DNA of 22,121 nt from Multifurca ochricompacta. Its lineage: Eukaryota > Basidiomycota > Agaricomycetes > Russulales > Russulaceae. This document shows, piece by piece, positions 1-9,769 of this stretch (positions within the stretch are counted from its first letter, which is position 1; the number at the start of each line of letters is the position of its first letter). The stretch spans positions 1 to 22,121 of the forward strand of contig WTXG01000445.1 of NCBI GenBank assembly GCA_022496185.1, written 5' to 3'. The position numbers were made by a program, and so were the translations under genes. The notes under the pieces are model-generated. The model did no database searches. It saw only the letters and a list, made by a program, of their open reading frames with translations, and was not told the origin of the DNA.

Positions 1-536
1 TGTATGGTACTGGATCTTCATAGCTCTTGGTGGCAGATACTGAGAGGTAGTCAGGGGGGGGTCATGGTGCTTGGGGGGTGCTTCTTCTGATGCCAGGGCC
101 CTTACTGGGGTGGGGCGAGGAGGTCCCTGACCTTGGATGGCCCTGGTCTTGCTGTGACATTGATTGGTGATGTGATTAGGCTTTCCGCAATAGAAGCAAA
201 GCTTGTTTTCTTGTCAATACTTCTTTTCTTCTGGGGTTAACTTGGTAGTGCATGGAGGGGTGCTAGGGTTTCTGGGCTGGAAAGAGGCAACAAAGTTGAC
301 TTGGGCTTCTGGGTTGTCAGTGGTAGTTTCTCTGATGCACAGGTGGGGAGGCCGAGGTTTGGTGGTCTTGCCATAAAGCTGCCATGCTGCATCAAATTCT
401 CTGGCCTTAGTGACAAGGCCACAGAGGGTGGTGGGCTGGGGGGATAGTCCAAGGAGTTTCTGTCCTAGACCTTGATTGATCATGCTTCAGAAGGCATAGA
501 TCTTGGTGTTTTCATCCACTGTAGCATGAGTAGCAT
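1..536 (-). pseudogene. Element A gag, C-terminal half with CCHC zinc knuckle
   Basis: Minus-strand Gag remnant of a Ty3/gypsy element, the structural protein that packages element RNA. The frame enters at 536 and stays open to the window's left edge apart from TGA stops at 489-487 and 216-214. Both lie where an arginine CGA codon is plausible. Positions 198-157 encode a CX2CX4HX4C zinc knuckle, the usual nucleic-acid-binding motif near the end of Gag, followed by a proline-rich tail. The frame resumes at 11663 once element B and one copy of the AGCAT duplication are removed, so this is the 3' part of a gene whose middle lies at 11659-11863. A's pol would lie left of the window. The family call rests on the knuckle and Gag-like composition. 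Confidence 0.8.
532..536. repeat. Target-site duplication AGCAT, left copy (element B)
   Basis: AGCAT lies immediately left of the B 5' LTR start (TGTTAC at 537) and is repeated at 11659-11663 immediately after the 3' LTR end (GTAACA). A 5-bp duplication is usual for Ty3/gypsy integrase. Collapsing the two copies restores the frame of A's gag. Confidence 0.93.
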
Positions 537-855
537 TGTTACAACCTCTGCTGTCCACCCCTGTTTTCTTCTTACTCCCCAATGATGACCCCTCCTTACC
601 ACCCACTCTGCACTTCTTGATCACATCCCCATCTTGGGACCCATCACATGCTCTGCTTCCATCCCTGTGATCTGCTTTGTACTTGTGGACTTGATGTTTA
701 CTTATGTTTGACTCCTTATCTCCTTATCTCCCTATCTTTATGACCGGACACTTACTTAATACCCTATCAGAAGCTTGACTTTATGCCGTCCACTTTCATA
801 TATTTGGGCCCACTTGACTCCATGTTCTTATCTTGTAGACGCTCACTGAATTACG

Positions 856-900
856 TATATAAGTCCACCATAGCTACCCTGTAGACCTCAGACTTGACTT
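856..900 (+). promoter_or_regulatory. Element B LTR promoter: TATA box and self-primer start
   Basis: TATATAAG at 856-863 is followed 34 nt downstream by AGACTTGACTT (890-900), the likely 5' end of the transcript. This 11-mer is exactly complementary to AAGTCAAGTCT at 3328-3338 just inside the LTR. In Tf1-type elements the first 11 nt of the mRNA fold back on the primer-binding site and are cleaved to prime minus-strand synthesis. The same block is conserved in the 3' LTR at 11391-11435. The start site is inferred from spacing. Confidence 0.7.
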
Positions 901-1645
901 ATTGAATACATCAGTGCTTGTCTTCTGGACTTCCCCTTGGATCCTTGAGCTTAGTTGTCTCAGTGCTTCTGGCACTCTTCCTGTCACAGCCAGGTGCTAG
1001 CTGTGTGCAGGGTCAGTTTGTGTCAAGGAGGATCAAGCTCTGTAGCCAAGATATCAAGGGTCAAGACTGGGTTATTCAAGCCCTGCAGGTCGCAGCAGGC
1101 GCGCATGGAAGATGAAATCAAATGAGGATGCTCAGTCCTGTCACAAGATGATTGGGACAAAGACTCCTAAGGCACGGCTTAGGGGCTCAAGTGGGGGCCT
1201 CTTCGGTTGGGGATCTATACACCTGTATTGGGTACAGGAGAACAGACTTAGGGTCTGTCTCCAGATTCTAGTAGGTCCTTTTAAGTACACAGCAGATAGA
1301 CAGTGAGCTAATATACAGTAGCCCACAAAACTGTTCCAATGTTTGGCCACCCTGAAGAGATTGACCTACCACACAATGAGAATAATTTCCAAACTTAGTA
1401 GAAATTAGTAGATGATAGTGTAGCATCTAAGCTTCAATTAGAGCCTATAATAATGTCAATTGGATCAGTGGTTCATGATATATAAAATGTTTTGTGAGGC
1501 ATTATCATTGGAACAGTTTTGTGGCCAACATGTGAGATGACAAAACCGGTATCTGGTGGTCATGGGAATGCATTGACAGTCATGTGACAATGTTTAATAA
1601 GTTAAACATACACCAAATAATCATCAACAACACTTGCTTCTTACC

Positions 1646-2010
1646 ATGCATGCCCTCTCTGCTGCCAAAAGGACTCACATCATCTCCCTCCTCACTTCAG
1701 GCAAATCTGCCCATAAAGTGTCAACTATGACTGGCCATGGCACTATTATCATCTCAAGATGGGTCATAAATACTGCCCTTACCATCCCAAGTCAAATGGA
1801 GGGAGACCAAGGAAGCTGACAGAGAGAAATGCTCAGCATGCTGTTTGCCTTATCTCCTCTGGCAGGGCAGACACAGATGTGGAAGTGACTAGAGCACTTC
1901 AGAAGTTGTTAATGGGTTCCTCTATCAACATAATATGCCCATCCATCCTCCCATCAAGTTTTCAAGCCATAACTGGCCCCTCCCATATCATACACCCCCA
2001 TTCCATCATA
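1646..2010 (+). pseudogene. Tc1-like transposase N-terminal fragment, left arm
   Basis: ATG at 1646 opens a frame for a basic helix-turn-helix-like N-terminus, a stretch with alternating Ala/Lys/Ser and the core SAHKVSTMTG. A frameshift around 1755-1790 moves to the next frame, where GGRPRKLT is encoded. This is the GRPR-type linker between the two DNA-binding helices of Tc1 transposases. The frame continues about 40 residues and stops at the palindrome centre. No catalytic DDE/D segment follows, so this is a DNA-binding fragment only. Transposase is the enzyme that binds the terminal repeats and performs cut-and-paste movement at TA sites. Identity is from motifs, not from a search. Confidence 0.65.
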
Positions 2011-2226
2011 CAGTAACCCACAAAACCATTCCAATGTTTGGCCATCCTGAAGAGATTGACCAACCACACCATAGGAATAATTTCCAAAATTAGTAGAAAT
2101 TGGTAGATGATATTGTATCATCTAAGTGTCACTTAGAGCCTATACTGATGTCAATTGGGTCAGTGGTTCATGATATATAAAATGTTTTGTGTAGCAATGT
2201 CATTGGATTGGTTTTGTGGCCTATTG
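2011..2226. mobile_element. MITE-like 216-bp unit at the palindrome centre
   Basis: Begins CAGTAACCCACAAAACC and ends GGTTTTGTGGCCTATTG, so the ends form inverted repeats. It is roughly 85-88% identical by eye to the terminal units at 1316-1531 and 2710-2925. TA occurs on both sides (2009-2010 and 2231-2232), with four extra bases CACT at 2227-2230 before the right TA. Removing the unit and CACT gives a nearly seamless palindrome centred on TA. It may be a small non-autonomous relative inserted at that TA, or an original end fragment kept when the palindrome formed. Confidence 0.6.
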
Positions 2227-2230
2227 CACT

Positions 2231-2595
2231 TATGATGGAATGGGGGTGTATGATATGGGAGGGGCCAGTTATGGCTTGAAAACTTGATGGGAGGATGGAT
2301 GGGCATATTATGTTGATAGAGGAACCCATTAACAACTTCTGAAGTGCTCTAGTCACTTCCACATCTGTGTCTGCCCTGCCAGAGGAGATAAGGCAAACAG
2401 CATGCTGAGCATTTCTCTCTGTCAGCTTCCTTGGTCTCCCTCCATTTGACTTGGGATGGTAAGGGCAGTATTTATGACCCATCTTGAGATGATAATAGTG
2501 CCATGGCCAGTCATAGTTGACACTTTATGGGCAGATTTGCCTGAAGTGAGGAGGGAGATGATGTGAGTCCTTTTGGCAGCAGAGAGGGCATGCAT
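2231..2595 (-). pseudogene. Tc1-like transposase N-terminal fragment, right arm
   Basis: Mirror copy of the left-arm fragment (position x pairs with 4241 minus x). The ATG lies at 2595-2593 on the minus strand. The same frameshift and GGRPRKLT motif are present and the peptides are identical. The arms therefore share the lesion, so the duplication is younger than the frameshift, or the arms have been homogenised. No catalytic region is present. Confidence 0.65.
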
Positions 2596-3327
2596 GGTAA
2601 GAAGCAAGTGTTGTTGATGATTATTTGGTGTATGTTTAACTTATTAAACATTGTCACATGACTGTCAATGCATTCCCATGACCACCAGATACCGGTTTTG
2701 TCATCTCACATGTTGGCCACAAAACTGTTCCAATGATAATGCCTCACAAAACATTTTATATATCATGAACCACTGATCCAATTGACATTATTATAGGCTC
2801 TAATTGAAGCTTAGATGCTACACTATCATCTACTAATTTCTACTAAGTTTGGAAATTATTCTCATTGTGTGGTAGGTCAATCTCTTCAGGGTGGCCAAAC
2901 ATTGGAACAGTTTTGTGGGCTACTGTAACTATCTAGACCTAAGAGCAACAGCATTGGGACATTGTCATGGCCATGTCATAGCTACATCATAGGGAGGTAG
3001 TCTAGATGGTACAGAGAGGGACATTGGTGTGGATAGGAAGGGGCTGCGTCCCCGATATTTGTACAGACCTAGACACAGATAATAAGTTACTTAGTTATCT
3101 AGTGTAGGTAACAGAATCATTGTAAAAACCCCGAAACACAAAGTAAGTCATAAACATGAAGCCTTGATAAATGTCACACTTCCACTCAACATCGTCTTAG
3201 AGTACAGCCTCTTTGACTTTGACTTGTCATACATTAACTCCAAGAAGCCTTATTGGTTTCTTACCTGAACTTATGAACTACACTGTCACACAAGTCATGT
3301 GGAACATCCCACACTGGACGTAACATC

Positions 3328-3338
3328 AAGTCAAGTCT
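3328..3338 (+). other. Element B primer-binding site (self-complementary type)
   Basis: AAGTCAAGTCT starts 2 nt after the 5' LTR end (3325). It pairs perfectly with AGACTTGACTT at 890-900 in the LTR. It does not begin with TGG, so it lacks the hallmark of a tRNA 3'-CCA primer. The solo LTR now separates the primer and binding site by an additional 2.2 kb. Confidence 0.75.
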
Positions 3339-3344
3339 CTCATC

Positions 3345-4856
3345 GTGGCTTCCAGCCGCAGTCAGACCCTCTTTCGCGAAGAACTCATCGAATGCAGAGA
3401 TGAGCATAATCTTTCACAGCAAGTACTTGGCTCTGCCACCTGGAAAGATTTTGAGTCCAAGTTTGGATACTATGTCTATCACAATGGAAGATACCAACTG
3501 GTAGAATATGACAACAAGAAAAGAGTTTGGTATCATATCTGATATTCAGACAGCCAACACTCTTGGGTTACTACAGGACCCACCCCACCTGAATTCGGAT
3601 TAGGACCATGGAGAGAAAATCCCCTGGCCATTGTTATGGACTCTGAACCAGAAGAGTATGTAGAAGAACACAGCAAAGAAGCACTGGTATTAGCATCAAC
3701 TACAACCCCAGTTGCACCAGAAGTTGTCACGTCCAGAGCCCCTGCTTTGACAACTCCCCAGATCTCCATACAATCCACTGACACTGCTACCCCATTTTAT
3801 AAAAAAATGTCCACAATTGCTGCCCAGCTTCCCAACCCTGCCCCTCCTCCCCCACTGCCCCCAGTCATGTTGCCACCAAACATTCCCCCACCTTTGGGAC
3901 GCCTGTCAGGTGTGCTGCTGCAGACATTTACAGGAGACCATTCACAAAGCAAGAAGTTTATGTTGGAATTTATGACTTTCAAAAACTTCAACCATGACAT
4001 CCCCCAGATCATCAACCCTTTCCAGCGTGCCAACCTCTTTTTGTTGTTAATTCGGGGAGAGGCAGTGGACGATTGGACCATGGAGCAGCTGGAATGGCTG
4101 AACAAACAAGTTGAAAGTGGACGTCATACCACTAGTGAAATGCTTTGGGAAACCATTGCTCAGCAATTCAAAGACGCATTCACAGACAGGCAAGCCAAAC
4201 AGAAGGCCACTCGGGAGTTGAAGTCCCTGAGGATGGAGAAGGGAGAATTGGACTCCTACGTAGCAAAGTTCAGGAGCCTGGCCAATAGGGCAGGATATGA
4301 TATGGATGAGGCAACGTTGGATCTCTTCTCCCAAGGATTGCCCAACCTGTTAGTCAAGAACATCATCCAGTTCCACCACCCTCAGGACTGGGACAGATGG
4401 GTAGACGCTGCTCGATGACAGCAGCAGGATGATCTGGACTTCCAAACACGCTTTGGAGTTGATACAAAGAAAGGAAAGACTCGGGATCAGTGGAAGGCAG
4501 CTTTCAGGGTTAAACCCGCACATCTTCCTCAGCGTGACCCAAACACCATGGATACATCAGCAGACAGAACCCGAGCAAGAGCCACGCTTACTGAGGATGA
4601 GAGGCAGACATTGATGAAGGAAGGGAGGTGCTTTCGCTGCAAAGCATAAGGGCATATGTCGAGGGAGTGCCCTAAAAAGTGGGCATGAGCAGCTGAAGCA
4701 ACAACTACACCCATATGCAATAACCCACCAACCATCGAAAAGAAGACACCAACAAAAGAAGAGAAGGCACAAGAAATATGGGCAAACATGATGAAGGAAA
4801 GTGAAGAGGTGTGGGCCATCTTGGTAGAAAAGGCATTTGCAAAAAAGGATTTTTGA
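3345..4856 (+). pseudogene. Element B gag
   Basis: Gag forms the virus-like particle and binds element RNA. One frame runs 503 codons from about 3345 to the TGA at 4854-4856, interrupted by TGA (3540, 4416, 4686) and TAA (4647). The N-terminal third is variable, then proline-rich (about 3820-3900). A Retrotrans_gag-like helical capsid core with the typical DDW and Tyr-x-Ala-x-Phe patterns spans about 3920-4400. A CX2CX4HX4C zinc knuckle lies at 4629-4670, and the TAA stop falls inside it. The first codon is GTG rather than ATG, so the start is uncertain or lost. The end overlaps pol by about 45 bp in a different frame, which suggests frameshifting from gag to pol. Confidence 0.88.
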
Positions 4857-7800
4857 CTGGCTCAAACCCATCAGCCTGGGCACGAGCACTACATGTAACC
4901 TCTGTGTATACTAGTCGCTTCAAATCTCTGAAAATACCAGTACATTTTGAGACTACACAGAAGACAGCCAATTGTGACATCCTGATCAATTCAGGTGCCA
5001 CCGACAACTTTATTAGCCTGCGAATGGCAAAGACCATGGGATTGGGGATGCTGGCACTCCCCCAGGAAAAGAATATTTGGAACATTGATGGAACTGCCAA
5101 CTGAGCAGGAAAAATCACACACTACACTGACCTTAATGTCCAAGTAGGAGAAAGGACAAAGGTCATCTGCTTTCTAGTCACCAATCTAGGTGATGAGGAC
5201 CTAGTTCTGGGATATCCCTGGCTTGCTGCATTTGAACCAAAGATTAACTGGAGCAATGCGACTATGGACAGAGAATTCTATCCTGTTCTAGTCACATCGA
5301 TGGGGTACAACTATGCAGCTCGACATTTGGCAGTGCATAGAATAGAAGAAGAAAGTGAAGACCCGGGTTACTGCTTCACTACCAAGGCATCAGAGCTTGC
5401 CCAGAAGGCAGTGGAAGGACATACAGAAAGGACCTTTGAGGAAATAGTGCTGGAGGTGTACCACTGACACTGGAAGGTGTTTTTGGAAGAAGAATCTCAA
5501 TGCTTCCTGCCTGCATGACCATGGGACCATGCCATTGACTTTACACCCGACACCCCATCAGCAATTGACTGCAGAATCTATCTATTGTCACAGACAGAAC
5601 AGACAGTGCTCACAACATTCCTCAAGGAGCATCTTGCGAAAGGGTACATTCATCCATCGAAATCACCATATGCATCACCATTCTTCTTTATCAAGAAGAA
5701 AGATGGCAAACTTCAACCTGTCCAGGATTATTGACGAATAAACACCCACACTGTAAAGAACGCCTACCCTTTGCCACTTATATCAGAGCTCATTGATACC
5801 ATGTGAGACAAATCCCTGTTCTTGAAAATGGATGTCCACTGGGGTTATAACAATATTCAGATCAAAGAAGGAGACCAGTGTAAAGCGGCATTCAAAACCA
5901 ACCAGGGGCTGTTTGAGCCAAATGTCATGTTCTTTGGCCTCACCAATTCGCCTGCCACATTTCAGTCCATGATGAACCACATCTTCCATGACCTCATTCT
6001 TACCGGCAAAGTGGTGGTGTACATGGATGACATACTGGTAGCCACCACAAATGACCTGACCCATCATTGAGAGTGAGTACACCAAGTATTGGACATCTTG
6101 CATGAGCACGACTTGTACCTCAAACTGGCCAAATGCTCGTTTGAACAACCAAGCGTGGAGTACCTGGGAGTTATCCTAGAGGAAGGACATGTGAGGATGG
6201 ACCCAGTGAAGGTACAAGGGATCCAGGAATGGCCTGTACCCACATGTGTCAAAGATGTGTGGTCCTTCATTGGATTTTGCAACTTTTATTGACACTTCAT
6301 CCAGAGATTCTCAGGGATCACCCAACTGCTGAATGGGTTATTAAAGAAGGATGTACCTTGGCATTGGGCAGAAGAACACCAACAAGCCTTTGAACAAATT
6401 CAAGACATCATCAGCTCAGAACTGGTCCTCCTGCAGCCAGACCTAGAAAAACCCTTTGAACTTGAAGTTGACACATCTCACTTTGCTAATGGTGCCGTAT
6501 TGAATCAGCAGGATATAGCAGGACTACTTCACCCAGTCGCCTTCTACTCAGAATCATTCTCACCAGCAGAACGAAACTACAACATTTGGGACAGAGAACT
6601 ACTGGCCATTGTAAAAGCATTACGACACTGGCAACCGTATCTAGCAGGAGCCCCTCATAAAACTGTTATTCATACTGATCACTCCAATCTACTTTATTGG
6701 AAGGAACCCCACAAGATTAGTCAATGGGTTGCTCATGAAGTCCTAGAGCTGGAGGAATATAACTTCGTGCTGAAACACATTGCAGGAAGTCGTAATGCAC
6801 ATGTGGATGCCCTGTCACAATGACCTGATCTGAATAATGGAGGAGAGGACAACAATGATATCATGGTACTCCCTGAAGAGGTCTTCACAAAAGCAGCCAT
6901 CGTCAGTCTTCATGACATGGACTTGTGGGCCCAGGTATCGCAAAACATGAACCAGCAGTTATGCGAATCATGGGCAGAGGCACATAATCTGAAGAAGATT
7001 GACGGCCTATGGTGGAAGGATGGGGATTGTCTCGTTGTCACCAGTGGTGACAACATTAAGAGGGGGGTGATCCATTTTCACCACGACCTTCCCTCTGCAG
7101 GACACCCTGGCATTGCCAACATGTATGCCCTGGCTAAACGAGACTACTGGTGGCCAAACATGAAGAAGGATGTGGAGGACTATGTGAAAGGATGTGCAAA
7201 TTGCCAAGCCAACAAAGTAAACACACACCCACACCCACCGGCACTATTCCCAATCACACCTGTAGCCTCACTACCATTTCAGACCATAGCTATGGACTTC
7301 ATTGTTAAACTCCCCATTTCCAGAGGCTTTGACTCCATCTTGACCATCACCAACCACAACTGTTCGAAAGTGGCACTATTCATACCATGCAATGAGTCCA
7401 TCACGGCAGAAGGAGTAGCCAAACTCTACCTAGATCACATCTATAGGCATTATGGCCTCCCTGAAAAGATCATCTCCAACTGCAACCCACGCTTTACCTC
7501 CACATTTGCCAAAGCACTCTGTAAGATCCTGGACATAATGCAAAATATCTCAACAGCCTATCATCCACAGACAGATGGACAATCAGAGAGGACAAACCAA
7601 TGGCTCGAACAATACCTTTGGTTCTGGTGCAACGGATGACAGGATGACTGGGCTGACTGGCTGGCAATGGCAGAATTCGCGCATAACTCCTGGCCCAATG
7701 GCACCACTAAAACCCCCCCTTTTTCACTCATCATGGGATGGACACCACGAACCACCTGGGCCGGGAAACCCACAAATGTCCCCTCAGCTTCGCAACATAT

Positions 7801-8334
7801 CAGCCAATGGGAAGAGATCAGGAAATCAGCCAATGAGAACCTGCTAAAGGCGCAAAGGGCCCTTTCAGAAAGACCTTCGAAGTTCACACCTTATTGGACC
7901 AATGACCTTGTATGGTTGGAAGGGAAGAACATCCATATGTCACATCCAACAGCCAAACTAGCACCCTGACGTCACGGGCCTTTCAAAATAACACGGAAGC
8001 TGTCAGATGTGTCATACAAACTTGAGCTCCCATCCACATGGAGGATCCATCCGGTCTTCCATGCCAGGCTTCTGACACCCTACAAAGAAACATCCCTGCA
8101 TGGGGAAAACTTCCCAAGACCCCCCCTGAATTAATTGATGGAGAAGCGGAATGGGAAGTGGAGCAAATTCTAGATTCCTCACATAAAGGCCAAGGGTGCA
8201 AGCTGCACTACCTTGTTAAGTGGAAGGGATTCCCAGACTCTGACAACTCATGGGAGCCCGCCAGAAATATCTTTGCCCTGGTTCTCATCTCGGAGTTCCA
8301 CACCCGGCATCCAGAAGTGCCTGAGGATAGTTAA
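4811..8334 (+). pseudogene. Element B pol: protease, RT, RNase H, integrase, chromodomain
   Basis: Polyprotein for reverse transcription and integration. Domains in order: retropepsin (about 4950-5240), where the active-site Asp is replaced by Asn (codon 4988-4990); reverse transcriptase (about 5540-6300) with intact YMDD at 6020-6031; RNase H (about 6420-6823); integrase with an HHCC zinc module (about 7070-7205). The integrase core has D at 7295, a second position changed to Asn at 7478, and E at 7586; the last two are separated by 35 residues as in DD35E. A GPF-type module follows near 7970-7995, and a chromodomain (about 8145-8290) ends the protein. Stops, all TGA: 5102, 5465, 5516, 5732, 5804, 6068, 6074, 6290, 6821, 7637, 7967. 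A C-tract at 8120-8126 shifts the frame before the chromodomain. Not functional. Confidence 0.95.
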
Positions 8335-9451
8335 AAGGGACAACCCCAGACCCCAAGCAAATTCCCCAGTACATGCTCCCACAGCAACATCCTACCCCCA
8401 CACAGTCCATTATGTCTTTCATCGCCACCAATGCCACCATCGATGCCTTCACCGCCACCACTGTAGTTGTTGAGAATTTCCCTTCCGCTCACCCTTCCAC
8501 ACGCCCTTCCTCACCTATCAACTACGAGGCTGCCAAAGCTTGGGTCAAGAACCAGTCCCCCAACCCCAATGACAACTTTGAGCACTGTGAAGAACTGCAC
8601 CCAAATGACCTGATAGGTATGGAGTCGGATGACGAGGTCCCAGAGTTCCCCTTTTTCACCAACAACCCAAACTCCTCCATGTACTACCCACTGGAGATTA
8701 CCATGGGTGATGGGATGACTGCCATCGCCAAGTATATCTTCTACACCAATGGAGGAATGGATGTGGCTGGATGTATGAAGAAGGACAGTCCCGTTTATGG
8801 GGCTCCAGTTTATCTGGAAGAAAGGTATACAGGTCATTTGCATCACACAATGACTGATGAACAGCTTGGACATCTGGCCGTGGAAGACTCTCAGGCCTTC
8901 ACCATCGACGAAGTGTTGAGTGACATGCAACTTCCATGTCTCAAAGCCGAGGTGATGAGACTGCGGAAGAACTTGACTTTGCGCAATACACTCAACAGGC
9001 AGTATAAAGAACATGTGAAGATGATGGCCTGGTTTGTCACAGCTCTATTTTATTTTTCCTTTTCTTTTCCCTTTTTCAGATCACATGACTGTGGGAAGAT
9101 TACCCAGCAGTCTCAACACATGATCATGGGAATGTAGTCGTGACATGGATCATGTGACCAAGTCACATGTAATAGTCACATGCTGCTTAGTCAGCACAAG
9201 AGCCACTCAAGAATTACAAGTCGACTTTCTATTGTGTTTACCACAATAAGCAGAGGCTCCACAGTCTAGATGATTCTAGACCAAGTGGAGCTGCTATCAA
9301 GATAAGAAGAGTCCAGCCTAGAAGGTTCTAGGTAAGTGGAGCTCTAGATAAGGGCCCAGGTTGGGCCATGGCCAATTTTAGCACAGTTTCACATGTATCA
9401 GTAGATAGACATGTTCCAGACCAAAGGGCTAGACTACATATCAGTTATCTA

Positions 9452-9488
9452 CTCCACAGTGATGTCATTATGACATCACACTGTGGAG
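9452..9488. promoter_or_regulatory. Imperfect palindrome with ATF/CRE-like core in solo LTR U3
   Basis: CTCCACAGTG (9452-9461) pairs with CACTGTGGAG (9479-9488). The centre TGATGTCAT / ATGACATCA (9460-9468, 9470-9478) is a perfect inverted repeat with a 1-nt spacer. It lies about 130 bp upstream of the TATA box. The core resembles bZIP-type half sites (TGACATCA). A binding role is inference. Confidence 0.45.
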
Positions 9489-9614
9489 CATGATCAGTCA
9501 GCAGAGTAAAGCAGCTTATGAATCACAGAGATAAGGCTCAGTCAGCAATACAGCTGACTGATACTTGCTGATTCTTGCTTACACTTACTGCTTACCTCAT
9601 TACACTGAGAAATG

Positions 9615-9622
9615 TATATAAG
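9615..9622 (+). promoter_or_regulatory. TATA box of the 906-bp solo LTR
   Basis: TATATAAG, with predicted initiation about 34 nt downstream at the first copy of a 23-bp repeat (9649). A polyadenylation-type AATAAA follows at 9805-9810. These fix the LTR's transcriptional direction as plus. Confidence 0.6.
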
Positions 9623-9648
9623 ACCCCCTGTAACAGCCTGTAGCCCCC

Positions 9649-9769
9649 ATCTTGTCCTCTTGGGGCTGCAGGTGAGTAACTGTCTACACGAGTTTGATAC
9701 ATAGTGCTAATGGCATACTGCCTCCCTGTGTGACTCGATCCTTTGGATCTTGTCCTCTTGGGGCTGCAG
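9649..9769 (+). repeat. 23-bp direct repeat flanking an intron-like segment in the solo LTR
   Basis: Positions 9649-9671 and 9747-9769 are identical 23-mers ending CTGCAG. The first is followed at once by GTGAGT, a consensus 5' splice site, and the second ends in CAG as a 3' splice site would. Between them lies CTAAT (9707-9711), a fungal-like branch site. Splicing 9672-9769 would remove 98 nt and leave one repeat copy. A leader intron is plausible but not shown. Confidence 0.5.

Larger units (their letters stand above)
1316..2925. mobile_element. Palindromic Tc1/mariner-like element
   Basis: Flanked by TA at 1314-1315 and 2926-2927, the target duplication of Tc1/mariner elements. The two halves, 1316-2010 and 2231-2925, are 695-bp inverted arms. 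Wherever I compared them they are identical, including all encoded peptides. Each arm holds an approximately 217-bp terminal unit starting CAGTAGCCC, then the 5' part of a transposase gene. No arm contains the catalytic DDE/D region, so the element is non-autonomous. A related 216-bp unit separates the arms. Confidence 0.88.
982..3178 (-). mobile_element. D-family solo LTR inserted in B's 5' LTR
   Basis: Begins TGTCACAGCC and ends TGTCACA, flanked by CTTCC at 977-981 and 3179-3183. Without the Tc1-like element and one TA inside it, its length is about 585 bp, against 599 bp for the element D LTR. Shared blocks include the start TGTCACAG, the stretch around AACAGACTTAG (about 1241) and the terminal GTCACA. 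Since D lies on the minus strand and its LTR also reads TGTCACAG on the plus strand, this LTR has D's orientation. No internal sequence remains, so it probably arose by LTR-LTR recombination. Confidence 0.88.
537..3325 (+). repeat. Element B 5' LTR, split by a solo LTR insertion
   Basis: The LTR consists of 537-981 and 3184-3325. The two parts total 587 bp, exactly the length of the 3' LTR at 11072-11658. It begins TGTTACAACC and ends GGACGTAACA. The intervening 982-3178 is a foreign solo LTR with its own CTTCC duplication. Against the 3' LTR I count about 18 differences, about 16 of them CG/TG/CA changes. U3 runs from 537 to about 889, R begins near 890, and the insertion falls downstream of the start site. 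Confidence 0.93.

Noticed and set aside
918..1115. Plus-strand ORF with a signal-peptide-like N-terminus
   Set aside because: It spans the boundary of B's LTR and the inserted solo LTR, so it is a chance frame across a transposon junction.
8511..9014. 167-codon minus-strand ORF
   Set aside because: It lies antisense to B's ORF3, which has the better coding evidence (frame continuity through two insertions). It is a shadow.
9032..9079. A 48-nt intron (GTTTGT to a T-rich tract and CAG) in ORF3
   Set aside because: Splicing creates an immediate TGA, and the T-rich segment is explained as the start of the inserted LTR.
8373..9137. A host gene between pol and the 3' LTR
   Set aside because: The frame continues through both later insertions up to the polypurine tract, lies inside the AGCAT-bounded element, and has a zinc-knuckle C-terminus. 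It belongs to element B.
9133..9140. TGTAGTCG as start of the LTR in ORF3
   Set aside because: Flanks GGGAA and CAGTT do not match and the ORF3 frame is not restored. The start at 9035 explains both.
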